From Brachionus manjavacas (lineage: Eukaryota; Rotifera; Eurotatoria; Ploima; Brachionidae), in assembly GCA_019054805.1 (NCBI GenBank), contig JAHQIY010000007.1, positions 6,019,501 to 6,083,500 of the forward strand: a DNA stretch of 64,000 bases. The letters are read 5' to 3'. Every line of letters starts with the position of its first letter. Positions within the stretch are counted from its first letter, which is position 1. The notes below the pieces were generated by a model. The model was not told the DNA's origin. It worked only from the letters and a program-made list of their open reading frames with translations, and made no database searches. This document shows, one piece after another, positions 13,401-25,400 of the stretch. The position numbers and the translations under genes are program-made.

Positions 13401-16400
13401 CGTAGTCGTAGTGGTGCTGCGAGGACAACTGCTCGGAGCACAGCTTGTACGTGGCCACTATTTTGACGGCGAGGGCGCGCGCGTCCACAAAGCCCATCGA
13501 GTACAGCGATATTTCGCCGATCATGGCATAGTCGGGCACCATCATGGCCACCGAGCGGAACAGCACCTTGAGATTGTCGGGCAGCTCGGAGCGGCCCGCG
13601 TACCCCGGGTTCATGGTGATGAAAATGGTGCTCGTCGGGTTCAAGTCGAGCTCGGTGCCCTCGAACACGAAGCGCTTGAGCTTGGCGCCCACGGCCCGCT
13701 GAATCGTCAGTATTTGCTGCGCGATCACCGACAGCACCTCGAGCTCGATGCGGTTGAACTCGTCAAAGCAGGCCCAGGCGCCCGACTGCGCCAGGCCCTT
13801 GAAAAACTTGCCCATGGCCTTGTAGTCGAGGCCGTCCGAGCAGTTGAACACCACGCACTGTTTGGCCACCGCTTTGGCCAGGTCTTTGGACGTTTCGGTC
13901 TTGCCGGTGCCCGCGGGGCCCTCGGGCGCGCCGCCCAAGTTCAGCTTGAGAGCGCCCATGAGAGTGCGGTAGCATCTGTCGGTGAGCGGCGTGATTACCA
14001 GGCGGCCGCTGTTGCCCAGGTATTCGTACGCGTACTCGAGCTCGGTGGTGATCATGCGCACTAGGAGCGCGGTGCTGCTCTCCTCCCAGTAGTAGCGCAG
14101 CTGCGCCAGCCACTCGAAGTCGTTCGATGAGCTCACGTTCGTGTGGCACAGCTGTTTGATGACGTCACGCGCGTGCACATCGATGACGATGAGCGCGCCC
14201 AGGGTCACGCGGGCGCCCGATTCCAGGTTGCCGCGCACCAGAGCCACCGTGTCGTTTATTTGCGCGCTGCACTGGCTCAAGTAGTCGCTGAGCGTGTGGT
14301 TGCGCAGCGCCTGCTCGGTCTCGCTCGTCCAGTAGACTTGGCTGGCGCATATGACCACTTGGCCGGGCCACTCGAGCACCCACTTTTTTCTGTCCGTGTT
14401 CGCGTAGGCGCCCACCGCCTCTTTGATTATGTGCCGTATGGACTCGACCATTTGGTCTTCGACTTGAACGAGCCACTTTTCGACCATGCCGCGCGCTTTG
14501 GCCGGCGATATTTTGCTGCGCAGCGTGACCACCTCGCGCTCCGCCGATATCATGGCGCTTATTTCCTGCTGGTCGCTGAACTCCAGTTTGCTGATGCCTT
14601 CGAAGCATTTTTTCAGGTGCGGCTCCACCCGAGTCGGGTCCTTGGTCTCGGACAATATTTCGAGCAGTTCGTCGTTGGACAGAAAGAAAAAGCGCGGGAA
14701 AAACAGCCGCTTTTTTTCCAAGTAGTTGTTGAGGCCTTTTTGGATTTCTTCGAGCAGTTTGTTGGCCTCGCGCAGCTTGCTCAGCATGTTGGGCTGATCG
14801 GTGGCCTCGAGAACACGGTTGTCCTTGGCCGTTTGGCTCATGATGTCGCGCCAATGCCCGTCCACAATGCCGAACTTGCGGCCCTCTTCGGGCATCTGAG
14901 CGATGATGTCCTCGGAGCTGAATATGGGCTCCAAGTACAGCCAGGTCGCCTGCACCTTCAGCCATTCGTCCAGTATGTCTTGGATCAGTTGCAGACGATT
15001 GCTCCATTCGCGCATCTCGTCTTCCATGGCTTTGATGAACGGCGAGCCCAGCATGGTCAGCGCTTTGATGATGTGGTCGTCTAGCAGGACTTGTATGTCG
15101 TCCACCGATGACAGGATCTTCACCCCCGACTCCCTATACGACACCAGCTCGAATAGCATCTCTTTCCAGTCTTCTTTCATTTTGAACAGCGCCTTTTCCA
15201 AAGAGTACTCTTTGCTCGCCGAGCCGCTTATTTCCTCCAGTCTTAAAACAATAATTGTTTATAAATCCCAAATTAAAGTCCTAGTCATTGAATAAGGGAT
15301 GGCACCGAGCCGTAGTGTATTTCAGCCAACAAGTATGGCTTTTCTTTCAGTAGATAGAGAAGCAGAGCTTTATATGTGCGAAAATGGAATTCAAAAATGG
15401 CACTGAAAAGAAGGCGCAAGCCGTTCGGAACAGCCTTGGTGGTCTTCCACCTAGATTATTTTTTAAATAAAATAAGAAATTAGTTCAAAAAGAGTAGAGA
15501 AGGTTTAATTCAAAAATATATTTATTTTTGTAGGTGTATAGGATTATAAAATATCAAATAAAGGTTGAGACAAGTGTTGATAGTCATTTTAATCATTTGA
15601 GATTAATTAGGCAATAATTTTTTTAATTTTGATAACGTTTTATCTTTTAACTTATTTAATCTTAATTCTTCTGTTAGTCTAGCAATTAAATTTATACTTT
15701 GTTTAATTTTAGTAAGCCTATCGTAAGGAAAAGGAACAATTAAAAAGTCAATTATATTTTTTAGACGCGGTAATGCGACAAACGTTAAGCCTAGTGATCT
15801 TCCCTGGGATTTGTGCATTGTCATACCATGTCCTAGTCGAATTTAAACTTGAGTTCTGGTATTAGTATGTGTTTTAGAAAACGAAAATATTAATTGTTTG
15901 TTTGTTTCTTTTATTTTTTTTTTAATATTAGAAATTAGATTCGATTAACTAACAAAACCGATAGCCAATAGCTTCGCCTAACTATTCGTCAAATCATAAT
16001 AAGCATATGGCAAGTTTTTTTTCTATTTAACTTTTTTGAAATTTTGAAATTACGTTGTTTCATTTACCCTCATACAGCTAAGAGTAGAAAAATCATTTTT
16101 TACTAAAAAGGGTCAAAATGAGCCGTGAAATTTTTGAACCAAATAAAATAATATTAATTATCCTAAAGAAAGATTCAAACAGAATTATCACTTGTAGGCA
16201 AATTGAAAAAAATCGGAAATTTATTTAAGACTTATATTTTCAAAGCTATCCAATTTTAATATCTAATTTTTTTTTATTGTATCTAATAAAATAATTCAAT
16301 TTAATATCTAATTGACAAAATCTGGATGACTACTATTCATTTAGAATGGTCTCAAAGTGAATGCACATGCCCATATTGGAGAAAAAATAATATTTGCAAA

Positions 16401-19400
16401 CACATTTTGGTTCTTGCTTGTCGTTATCGAGGATTGGAATGACATAGAAACGCAATGTTCCTTTGGGTGAAAATAGGAAACGCGGTAAACCAGTAACAAC
16501 AAAAAAAGTTTTAATGATTCAACCAACCGAGTTACAAGTAAGAGATTACGTGCGAAATCAAAAGAAATTACCAGAGGCTCTTGTAAATTCAATTTTGAGT
16601 CAAGTTGATGTGATGGAAGAAATTGAGGCTTAAGAAGCAGAAATGGAAATTCAAAATGAAGTTGAAGTTGATAATAACTTTAATGAAAATTCAGCTCACT
16701 CTGAGATTCAAACAAAGAAAAGAGGGAGACCCACTGGATCAAAAAACAAGCCAAAATCAATTCAAGATCAACCTCAAAACAAAAGAACAAAAAAAGATTA
16801 ATTTTTCTTCCTTTTTGTAATAGATACAACAAAAAAAATTTAGATACTTTTTATATAGATAAAATAATTAGATACTAAAAAAAAATATTTATTCACTTTA
16901 TTTAAATAGCTTATTATTTAGATACATTAAAAAAAGAATTAGATACAATGAAAAAATAACAGTCTTTATTTAATTGGCAAATATTATTCAATCAAGTATC
17001 ATTTTTATCCAATTAAATGTTTTACTAAAAAAAAAGAACATAGAAACTGAATGAAGATTTAACCTAAATCCTTTAGAATGTACAAAGAAGGTTTCGAATC
17101 GAGATATATTGAATACCCAAATCCATTGTGTAATTGCTACCTTACTATTTCCTCCTTTTTTCCTGAAACCTGATCTATGTAAACATTTATAATTCATTTG
17201 CAACTTTCATTTTTTTTTAGCTTATTTACTTTATTTTGATTTTTTTTTTATCTCATTTTATTAATTTGACTCAGTTTAATTGAAAAAAAATCTAAATAAA
17301 ACTTATAGAAATCAAAGAAATTTTTAATTTTTTTTGTAAATTTGAATATTAAAAAATCTAGATATTTTTATTTTTTTTTTAGAATTAACTTAAATAATAA
17401 TAATAATAATTTGGGTTAACCACAGTTGTTTATCATGTGTGATGATAAACAACGTTCCAGGTAGTTATTGCGGCGGCCTAGTGTTGGACTTTGAAAAAAA
17501 TATAAAAAAAAATTCCGGACTTTGTTTAGGAACTATTAAATAATTCTGGCCATGATCACGGTCACATGGATTTTTTCTTGAATTTCTAGTTTATGTCAAG
17601 GTATTTTTAAAGAAATCCAGGACCTGGGGCATTATTATATAAAAAATAGCCCATACTTTTTTCTTAAGCAAATAAAGTGTCCTTTTGTGTACTTTTGTTA
17701 TGAATCCTTATTTTCCCTACCATTAAAAGTGTTCTTTTGTATCTTTTTGTGACTTGACCTTTACAACGTCTTGAACAATGTCGTTTTTGGTATAAACAAG
17801 TTACACTAAAAAGCGGGATCCGGGGCGTAGTCCTGGTTCTGGGAATAAGGTTAATTAAAAAAAGAGGAAATTTTTTATATTTATTTTATCAAAAGACAAT
17901 AATGCAAAGGCTTACTTTATAAAGGACGCTTTTTATTCAAGAGTATAATTTTAAAAAAAGAAGTTCATTGTCTATAGCTCATGGCACAAAGTCCATACTT
18001 TTACTTTTCTTTTTAAAAATAAAATAAAAGTCTTAGGCTCGGACTTATGAAAAAAATCAAAAAAAAATTCTGACTTGGACTTCAATTGATCTAAGACTTA
18101 TTGTATGATTTTTGCAAATAAAAAATATTTGGTCCCTGAAAAAATTAAAATAAGCGGAAAAGAAATCCTTGTTGATAAGGAAATTTGTTTATTAGTTTAT
18201 TGCCAATTTTTTAAAATATTTTTCTCCCTTATTTTGATTAATGCTCTTCTATTTTATGTTATTTTTCAAATGGAGCAATCTTAAAATTAGCAAAGAGCTA
18301 TTATTTATCTGTCACAAAACTCTTAAATTATACAATTATACAATTTTAAATTTACATGAAATACACGTAAATTTAAAATTGTATAATTTACTAGACTCCG
18401 ACCAGTAAACAATACAACATTCTAGTAAAAGTAACACTGATGTACAGAAATGAATGCTGAGGGATAACTGAGACTGATAGAAAAAGTCTTGACAACTTCC
18501 ACATTAAAAAAATTATATTTTTTTAAATATAACATTTTGTGGCAACGAAAAAATAATTTTTTCCCCATAAATTTTAAAAAGCTAAAAATACCTTTCAGTG
18601 AATTTATTTAGACCAAAATCTAGCATATCTTGCAGTGAAGAGGCAGAATCAGGCTTGATTTCTTTACCAACTATTTCGCTCATCTTTTAAAGCCAAGTTA
18701 AAACAATTTAAATCTAGCAAAGTGAAACTTTTCAAACTTGTTCCCAATGTCGCTCCTTGAGACCCGGATTGCATATAATTTGCAATACAGGCAAATGGTT
18801 TTTGAATCTGTCTATTTTAAGCTTGGTAAAGTCGGCAACTTTTCGCGGATTATTCGCATCCGCAAAGCTTTTTTGCAGCTTGTGCATAGTCCGCCACATA
18901 TTTTGAACATCTTCGCTGATCTCTTCAGCGTTCAAACCCATGAACGCACCTTTGAGCCATTGGTTCTCTTTTTGTTGAAAACTGTGAAACGTGAACCACA
19001 GCTTGTCGAAGGGATCTTTCATTGACAAAATTTGATTTAACATTGGAAACTGACTCAGCTCGAATCCAAACAAGGCCTCTTCTTTGTTTAACTGCTCTAG
19101 TTCGTTTTTGAACTCATCAATTTGTTTTCCCATTTCACTCAGTATGTTAACATGTCTGGCAGCATCAGGTATATCTCGGTCCTTAAAAATTCACACAATC
19201 AGCTCAAGTTAATATCAAGAAAAAATAAGCTAAAAGCTATGATTGTTAAAATTCACTCAATCAACTGTGAGCTATTAGTTAAAATTACTGTTAGATGTTT
19301 TGTTAAAAAATACAATTTAGTAGAGTCAACCTAGAGAAAAAAGAAAGTATTAAACTTTACCATTCCGGCTTTTTTGGTCATTTCTAATAATTTATAATCG

Positions 19401-22400
19401 TCCTAACAATATAAATAAATATTTTACCTCTTGTGCATAGTTAAAAAATTTTTTTAGAATAAAAGTCAATATACCCCTATAGATTTGTAGGCTTCGACCT
19501 TTTTCAACATATCCTTGAGCTTGTCATCAAACTTGGTCAATCTATCGCGAAGCTTGTCTTCAGTTTTCTCCCTCAAAGCCTGAAGACGGGCTTGATTCTT
19601 CTCCAGTATTTGCATCACCAGCTCAGGCCAGTAAAACACTGTCGAATTTTGCTTAATATCTTCATCTAAATAAAAATTGCAGTTTTATTTTGGCCAAAAA
19701 GCTGTTAAGTATCTCGAGTTTTTGACATTTTTATTATTCAAGTAATTTTTCTAATTAATTTGCCTTAATTTTTAATAAACTTCTGAATTGAATTAAAAAT
19801 TGAATTAAACGAAAAAAAAATAGCTCAATTTTTTACATTCAAAATTTGTATTTGTAAATTTTTTAATAAAACTTTCAGTTTATAAAAATTTAAAATAATT
19901 TTTTGCGAAAAAGAATGAAAATTGAGTCAGTAAATTGACTTTTTTTAAAAAATATAAAATAGAAAAAGCGGCCTATATTTCTTTGGTGAGCTAATTTTTA
20001 TTAAAACTAAATTTTTTTTTGCTTAATTTTCAATCTTTCAGCTTAATTATTTTTTACCAGAAAATTTATTCATTAATATTCTAATATTTTTTTTTTTTTC
20101 TAAAAATTACACAATTGAGAAATTTTTGGCAGCGCTACAAGAAAAAGAAATTTAGACTCGCTAGTCTGTTGCTAAATGATATAAAAAATTGGGCTGATCA
20201 AAATGTGGATATTCCAATTGATGAAGATGAAGATTTAATATCATTTAAAGTATTCATTACTACAAAAAGACTTATACAGTGGTGATTTGATAACAGTATT
20301 TTACGTAAATTAACGTAAAATCCGAAAAGTGAGAAAGAGGTATTTTACGAAAAATTGCGCAATTTTTCAGGATTTTGAAACAATTTTGGTTAAATTTGGT
20401 AAAATTCAAAAAGGCAAATTTAAAATTCAAAACTTTTGAAAAGATGTCTTTTTTTCGAAAAATCGAAAAGTTAAAATAATTTTTTTTATAACAATTTAAA
20501 AATAACTATTTTTTTAACCAATTTATGAAAAAAAAACTATTCTATTGCTGTTCGAGTACTATTAATGAATTAGAATCAACAAATAATGTTATTAAAACAG
20601 AAGGCTCCTTGTGTGAAAGAATGATGGTTAAATAGTTAAATAGTTGATAAATTTTCTATAAATTATATTTGGTATACTTATAAATTCTAGCTAAAAAACT
20701 TCTTTTGTAAACATACCATAGCGCTGTCCAGTAGGCTAAATATCTTGCAAGTACCTCTATTAGCAAAATGTTTATCAATAACCATTAAAACCATCAAAAA
20801 CTAGGCCTTTAATACAACGTCAGCCAAGTGAAAATAGTTTTGCTGTGAATCCAGATGCAATTATACCAAATCCGAAACCAGCATTTCTTGAACCATTTTT
20901 TCGGAATGTAAATGCAATGAAAACATTAATGGCTAATGAAAATAAAATTGAAATGAAATTTGCCAACCAACAACAAAAATAAGAGGAAGACCAAATAATA
21001 ATAAAATTTTTTTGTCGTTTTATGATTCACATTTATGGCTTCTTTGTTTTCTGGTAAAAAAAATTAGCTAAATAAATATTTAGCAGAAAAAAAAAAATTC
21101 TCTGAAAAATTCTCTGTAAATTTGGTAGAGTTTTGTTGTATCAACTTTTGATTGCAAAAGTGTGATGTTTCTTATAAAAAAAAATTTTAAGTAAAATAAT
21201 TAAAAAAATGAGCCATAAATAAACCAATTATTTTATTTTTTTATTGAAAACCTTGAGTCTGCAAAAAAATAATTTTAAACCAGAAATTTGAATAAAAAAT
21301 TAGAATAAAATCAGACTTGTTTTTAAGTCACAGTTTTAAGTCTAAGTCACAAAAATTTAAGTCAAAGTCATGACTTAAATTTTTTTTTTTTTTTTTTAAT
21401 AAAATTATGGTTTTTTTTTAATTAATAAACATATTTAATTTTCTTAACTTTTTAATTTTTTATGATATTTTGGCATCTTTTTTCAGCGCCGCAGTCCCAA
21501 ATTCTGGCCGCCAAGCTGAACGGCTAAATGACCGCCCGCCACAATGTTGACCGTAACTTTGACTTGCCGCTTTTTTTTTACCGATTTTTTAAACTTAAAA
21601 ATTTTTAAGTCATTGACTTGACTTAAAAAAAAAAAAAAAATTTTAAGTCATTGACTTGACTTAAAAAAAAAAAAAAAGTGTCATTCTCCCTAAAAAATTA
21701 TTGTTTATTTAAAATAAATACAAGTCTTCTAATAACAGAATAATGATTTTTGTGGAAAATCAATCAGACCAATATAGTCAATCAATCTGCACTAGCACTT
21801 ATTCCGCTAGAACGCGATGATTTTACGAATTATTTTTTTATTGTCATTTTAAATCAAAAAAATTTTGAAATTAGGATTTGAATTAATTTTTTTTTTATTT
21901 TTATTCAATTGACTTGATATTTTTTTATCTTTTTAAATGTTTCGTTCTACCTGGTTCCTGAAAATTTACTTTAATTTAATTTACCATTAAAATCAATTCA
22001 ATGTTCGTTTTCAATCATATTCAAAGATAATAAAAAAATAAAAATTTTAAAGTTTTATTTTAAATTTTAATTATTCTTAAAATTTAATTTAATTTTTTGC
22101 TAGTAAAAAGGCGAACATTGGACATCATTGATGGAAGATAAACTTAATTTTAAAATGGTTAAGATGGCAATAACTCCAAAATAAATGAACCTGAAGATCA
22201 CCTTATGTCTAAGAGTTATCTAAGTCTTTTTTGAGTAAATGTCAATAACTTTATTCTCCCAAAAAGTGTACCAAAGTTTAATTAAAAAAATTACTTGGCA
22301 TGAGAGCATAGTCTAGCAAAAACATTAAGCGGCGTTTGGCCTCGCCAATTTTAAAGTCCAAATTAAACACTGTTTTCTCAATCGACTGAGTTAGAAATTC

Positions 22401-25400
22401 CATAATTTCGACCAGTTCGGCAGTGGATTGCGGCTGCCGGCCGACTTTTTCCGCTATTTCGTCATAAGCTCTGCAAATGGATTTATTTGTCTCTCTATTA
22501 TGCTCGATGCAATAAAGCACCAGTCTGTCCTTTTGCTTCATCACCCTGTCTTTTAAATTCTCATGAAGCCCATTGCACTCAAGCGAGTACAAATTTAGTG
22601 GCACAGTTAGAATAATTTTAACTATTTCGTCCCGAATCTCCACGTGCCTTAGGATCTGAGCTTCAAAATCTTCTAATTGATTATCTTGATTTTTTAAAAA
22701 ATTGCCAACATCCTGCTCTGCCTTTTGGGTCATAAAATCGGAGTATTTTTTGTAAGTGTCCAGGTACTTGTGAGGTCCAATTTTGTTGGATTCGTAGACA
22801 TTGAGCACTCGCCTAATGCTATCGCTGACCATGTACTCATCGGGTCTGATGGTACGCAGGACATAGTTGGTGTACTCTTGGAACGGAAACAATTCAACTT
22901 CCACTCTGGGCAATTCCTCCGAGCTTTTGATTATATAGCTGAAGCAATTCAGAATCAATTGCTCGACGTATTTAAAGTCTGGCTGAAATTCTATTTTGGG
23001 GTCATCGATGTAAAGTTTGAGAATGAGAGCTGGCTTGCGTCTGTAGTCAAAATCGCTATAGTTCTCAAAATTGTTGCCATCGTGGTACTGTTCGAAAAAA
23101 TTGACTAGTTCGTGCAAAGAGTCTACTACTAGATTTCTCAATTGATTTGACATTAGGGTTGAAATTGCAGAGAAAAATCTCATGGGTAAATCAAGTGATT
23201 CTTCTTCTTCCTTTGGAACTAGATGCTTCCAGTAGTCCTTGTGTTCTAAAATAATGCGGGCGCATTTCGGGACCCACTGCTTCGCTAGGAGCTCTCTTTG
23301 CTCGAAGCATTTTTGTTTGACGTAGCTTTCGAACTCGTCCGGGTACATGGGAAGATTTGCGCTGTTCAAATCATCCATCGAAATGAACCGAGTGTGAATG
23401 AACCTTTTCAGAATTTTTAAATTTTTTTACCAAACAAATTAGTTAATTTTTTTTCTTATATTTAATAAAATTAAATTCGGAAGAAAGTTTTTTTTCAGAG
23501 AAAAAGAGAAAGCTTTTGAAAATTAATCTCACCTGCAATTAAATCACTTCCAAATGATTAAGAAATTTTTTTAACTAAAATTTTCTACATTTTTTAATTG
23601 AATTTTAACCTCATGAGACAATTTGAAGTAATTGAACATGTTCTTGAAAAATATTTAAACAATTAAGAATTTTTTTATTTAATTATTTGTTTTCTGTACC
23701 GAGCTAGCGCTCCTTCAGAATTAATTAAAAAAATCAAAATAAAAATAAAAAATAAAATAAGCTAAAAAAAATAAAAGTTAAGAAGACATAGATTGTTACA
23801 TGTGGCAAATGTTTACATAGTTCAGGTTTCAGGAAAAAAGGAGGAAATAGTAAGGAAGCAATTACACAATGGATTTGGGTATTCAATATATCTCGATTCG
23901 AAACCTTCTTTCTAAGAAAAATTTTAAAACAATATTTAAATGCCAAAAAAAGATCTACTTTAATTATCAATTTTAAAAGATTATTTACGGATCTTATTTA
24001 AATGATCAGTTTATTAATTAAATGAAAAGTATCTTATTTAAATGATTAGTATTTATGGACGATTGTTTAGTAAAAAAGTTTGGTCTGTAAATAATTTTAT
24101 TTTTATTAATGGTAATAATTAAAAAAATAAAATGTTGGTTTCCCTTTTAAATAATTTAAGAGTCATAATAAAAACCTAATCTTTCTAAAATAATTTTAAT
24201 ATCAATTCTTAGAGGTAATAAAAAGTTAAAATCCTTTTTGTACTTTTTCAGAATATTTTTTTATTTGGCTCTGTTTCTTTTTTTACTTTTTGTACTTAAT
24301 CATAAAATTCATCCAAATTTAAAAATTTCAAAAAGTTTTTATTCATTCAAAAAATTCAAAAAATTAGGCCCTGTTCCTTTTAGTACTAATGGAAATAAAA
24401 AAAGATTTTAATTAACAATATTTTAAATATTAATTTTCAATTTAATTAATATTTTTCTTACCACTAGCGTACCCGAATCTCTAAACCAGGGCTCCGCCGC
24501 GGACTCTGTTTTGTTTTAACATAATGATTAAAATTACCTTTAAGAACAGAAACTACAAAAAGGAAGAGTGCAAAATAAATTTAAATTATGATAAAGTACA
24601 AAAATTAAAAAAGGGAAAATGGTTTTATTAAAGTTGAATCTCATTGTCTATCCATGATATTTAATTGATATAAATGCATCAAGATTTTAACAAAAGACAT
24701 AATTAAAAAAATCAAAAATTAAATTAAAAAGTAAAATTTAAAATTACGACTCACGGTTACGATTTGGCTAAGAGAAAAAAAAAGTTACATCTAAAATACT
24801 CGAAAATTCTGTGGAGTATTGTCTAGCAGGAGAAGAGATCAAAGTAACAGAAGAGCAAATACAAAGGCAAAAGAAATGCGGAAAATAAATTTTAATAAAG
24901 TAAAAGAGATTAAAAGTACAGTTGTCGAAACCCATGGAGCTGGAGTCAACTTTGATTGTTTTAATAAAAAGATTTTATACCATATTTTCAATATCAAGTA
25001 TTTACAGATATCTATTGAAAAAAGGTTTATCTTTCCTGAAAGGCTACTATTTAATTCAGTATCTAATAATAATTATTTAGTACCTAATTTTAATTAATTT
25101 AGTATCTAATTTTGATTATATCTATTTTATTTTATTGGTACCTAATTTATTTAGTCAATATCTAAACTAATTGATAAGTTTACAGTATCTAATTTAATAC
25201 ATTGAGTATCAAATCAACATATTTAATTTTGATAAATTAATCAATTAATATGATCGATTTTTTATATAAATTTGTCACACTAAAACTAAAATTTTTGAAA
25301 AAACATTACAAAATATTAAAATGAGTGATTCAGAATCTTCTTCAACTTCAATTCTTCGACCTGCTACACAAAATCAGCCAGGTTTGGATACTGACGACGA

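Larger units (their letters stand above)
15242..18591 (-). other. Dynein intron between exons 6 and 7
   Basis: Contains a LINE/SINE 3' end (15395-15470), a PIF1-type helicase fragment, a MULE 3' remnant, a LINE C-terminal fragment, an (AAT)n-tailed hairpin and an AAGTC-rich repeat. A weak stretch near 18410-18500 resembles the reverse-transcriptase fragment at 36070-36200 but is very decayed. Confidence 0.6.
19666..22294 (-). other. Dynein intron between exons 2 and 3
   Basis: A/T-rich. It has a CAGTGGT element end at 20279, fragments of old coding sequence (about 20150-20270 and 20815-20985, product unknown), and an AAGTC-rich block at 21310-21680. Confidence 0.55.

Noticed and set aside
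11617..14064. 815-codon open frame on the plus strand
   Set aside because: It is antisense to dynein exon 7, is very rich in His/Val/Leu/Ala/Gly, and has no known domain. It results from G+C-rich codons having few antisense stops.
14143..15084. 313-codon open frame on the plus strand
   Set aside because: Another antisense shadow of dynein exon 7, with the same biased composition.
22725..23108. 127-codon plus-strand frame
   Set aside because: Antisense to dynein exon 2, with no recognisable product.
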